From Acidobacteriaceae bacterium (GTDB taxonomy: Bacteria > Acidobacteriota > Terriglobia > Terriglobales > Acidobacteriaceae): a stretch of 6,959 bases of DNA. The stretch lies in the NCBI GenBank assembly GCA_027364815.1, contig DAHXOQ010000150.1:1-6959 (forward strand). The letters run 5' to 3'. Positions 6,462 through 6,959 of this stretch are shown piece by piece. The notes under the pieces were generated by a model. That model did not search any database and was not told where the DNA came from. It was given only the letters and a program-made list of their open reading frames with translations. Both the position numbers and the translations under genes were made by a program. Each line of letters opens with the position of its first letter. Within the stretch, counting starts at the first letter, position 1.

Positions 6462-6506
6462 TGTCACCTTGAGCCACACGAGCGCAGGTGAAGAATCTGC
6501 AGGTGC
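6462..6506 (+). repeat. Dispersed intergenic repeat, copy 2 (diverged)
   Basis: This segment begins TGTCACCTTGAGCCACACGAGC and continues to GAAGAATCTGCAGGTGC. It aligns with copy 1 (4799-4852) over the full length once an 8-base stretch of copy 1 is skipped. By eye, 18 of the last 23 positions agree. It has the same orientation as copy 1 and also lies downstream of a plus-strand gene. Together the two show that the motif is repeated within 1.7 kb. Confidence 0.55.
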
Positions 6507-6510
6507 TTTT

Positions 6511-6523
6511 GCGCCAAAGGCGC
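6511..6523. repeat. Small GC-rich hairpin next to repeat copy 2
   Basis: GCGCC-AAA-GGCGC is a perfect 5-bp dyad with a 3-base loop, 4 nt after repeat copy 2 and 17 nt from the end of the minus-strand ABM gene. There is no T-run on the outgoing side of either strand, so it is only a weak candidate for ending the convergent transcripts. It parallels the hairpin after copy 1, which suggests that both belong to the repeat. Confidence 0.35.
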
Positions 6524-6540
6524 GGCTGCTGCAAGCAATG

Positions 6541-6837
6541 CTAAACCGTAAACGCACCCACCCGTACCTCCCGACTGGTCAGCGAATCGCACTCCCGATC
6601 CAGCGCCTCATACGCCGCATCATTTTCTTTGCGAAACGCGCGGAAATCCTCTTCACTCCGCCAGCGGTCAATCGTCAGATAGTTCCCCGAAATGTAAGCG
6701 TCGCGCAAAAGTTCAGTCCCTATGTACGCCGGAGATTTTTGAAAAAGCTGCGCCCACGTCCCACTCGCCCCGTAAGTCGCCTCAAAGGTCGCAAGCTTCT
6801 CTTCTGCAATCTCAAACTGCCACACAACGACGAACAT
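6541..6837 (-). CDS. Antibiotic biosynthesis monooxygenase (ABM) domain-like protein, dimeric alpha/beta barrel
   Basis: The 98-residue protein looks like a single ferredoxin-like domain of the ABM/dimeric alpha-beta barrel superfamily. A first strand (FVVVWQFEI, 2-10) is followed by a helix (AEEKLATFEATYG), a segment with SPAYIGTELLRD, a strand (NYLTIDRWRS, 52-61), a helix (EEDFRAFRKENDAAYEALDREC) and a last strand (REVRVGAF). The W-x-S-x-E-D-F-x-A-F type pattern is typical of the family. These proteins form dimers. Some are oxygenases or haem degraders, and many have no known substrate, so I infer no reaction. The ATG at 6837 has AAGGAG (6848-6843) 5 nt upstream, so it is preferred to the ATG at 6873, which would add 12 residues. 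The gene converges on queD. Confidence 0.88.
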   Translation of the reverse strand: MFVVVWQFEIAEEKLATFEATYGASGTWAQLFQKSPAYIGTELLRDAYISGNYLTIDRWRSEEDFRAFRKENDAAYEALDRECDSLTSREVRVGAFTV

Positions 6838-6959
6838 GGGCTCTCCTTGCTTCTTCACTCCATGGTATCGCAACTCGAACTGAAGGCTGAGTTCAAGCTG
6901 TTCTTTGCAGATTATTTAGCTCATCTCCGGCACAATGGACTCATGCACACCCTTTACCC
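6838..6959. other. Upstream region of the ABM gene, right edge
   Basis: This holds the ribosome binding site of the ABM gene (AAGGAG, 6848-6843) and otherwise no recognisable gene. GAACT and AGTTC near 6877-6894 form a short inverted repeat. At the very edge two plus-strand ATGs (6935 and 6943) could begin a divergent gene, but only five to eight codons are visible. Confidence 0.3.

Noticed and set aside
6369..6557. 62-residue minus-strand open frame over the repeat region after queD
   Set aside because: It is built from the 28-bp tandem unit, repeat copy 2 and the GC hairpin, overlaps the end of the ABM gene, and has no ribosome binding site or family resemblance.
6935..6959. Start of a plus-strand gene at the right edge (ATG 6935 or 6943)
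   Set aside because: Only five to eight codons are visible, with no ribosome binding site or convincing promoter, so it cannot be supported.
1..6959. Defence island, CRISPR array, prophage or insertion sequence
   Set aside because: No regularly spaced direct repeats, integrase, transposase, tRNA end or toxin-antitoxin-like pair was found on either strand; the genes are housekeeping or common accessory types.

Overview
The window reads as an ordinary chromosomal stretch of a moderately GC-rich, Gram-negative-type bacterium. Several things point, as inference only, to Acidobacteriota (class Terriglobia): the style of the Der, QueD and helicase proteins, TTG and weak Shine-Dalgarno starts, and above all intergenic copies of a dispersed motif of the TGTCATCCTGAGCG...GTCGAAGGATCTGCGG type, which I associate with genomes of that phylum. 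I see no phage, transposase, CRISPR array, toxin-antitoxin pair or defence operon.

Layout, left to right. Positions 1-686 (minus) hold the N-terminal 228 codons of the ribosome-assembly GTPase Der, which runs off the left edge. It begins at a TTG codon with a good ribosome binding site and has a candidate promoter at 745-774. Positions 787-907 are non-coding and carry an unusual pair of interlocked inverted repeats. Positions 908-2473 (minus) encode a diguanylate cyclase with about ten membrane helices and an intact GGDEF domain with an inhibitory site. Positions 2474-2651 are a divergent intergenic region with a 34-bp palindrome flanked by 9-bp direct repeats. From 2652 (or 2715) to 4748 (plus) lies a complete Fe-S DNA helicase of the DinG/YoaA/XPD group.

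Positions 4749-5048 are 300 bp without a clear gene. They hold dispersed-repeat copy 1, a terminator-like hairpin, a short imperfect direct repeat, and a 6-codon mini-ORF that runs into the next gene. Positions 5049-5333 (plus) encode a 94-residue two-helix membrane protein of unknown function. Its end overlaps by 11 nt the start of a Nudix hydrolase (5323-5817). A QueD / 6-carboxytetrahydropterin synthase follows (5904-6281). Positions 6282-6540 are non-coding and repeat-rich: two tandem 28-bp units with inner palindromes, dispersed-repeat copy 2, and a small GC hairpin. Positions 6541-6837 (minus) encode a small ABM-type (dimeric alpha/beta barrel) protein, convergent with queD. The last ~120 bases are its upstream region.

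The genes do not form one pathway. They are mostly housekeeping: ribosome assembly, c-di-GMP signalling, DNA repair, nucleotide clean-up and 7-deazapurine synthesis. Only the small membrane protein and the Nudix gene look firmly co-transcribed, with queD possibly in the same unit. The more unusual content is in the intergenic DNA. I did not find a convincing undescribed biological system.
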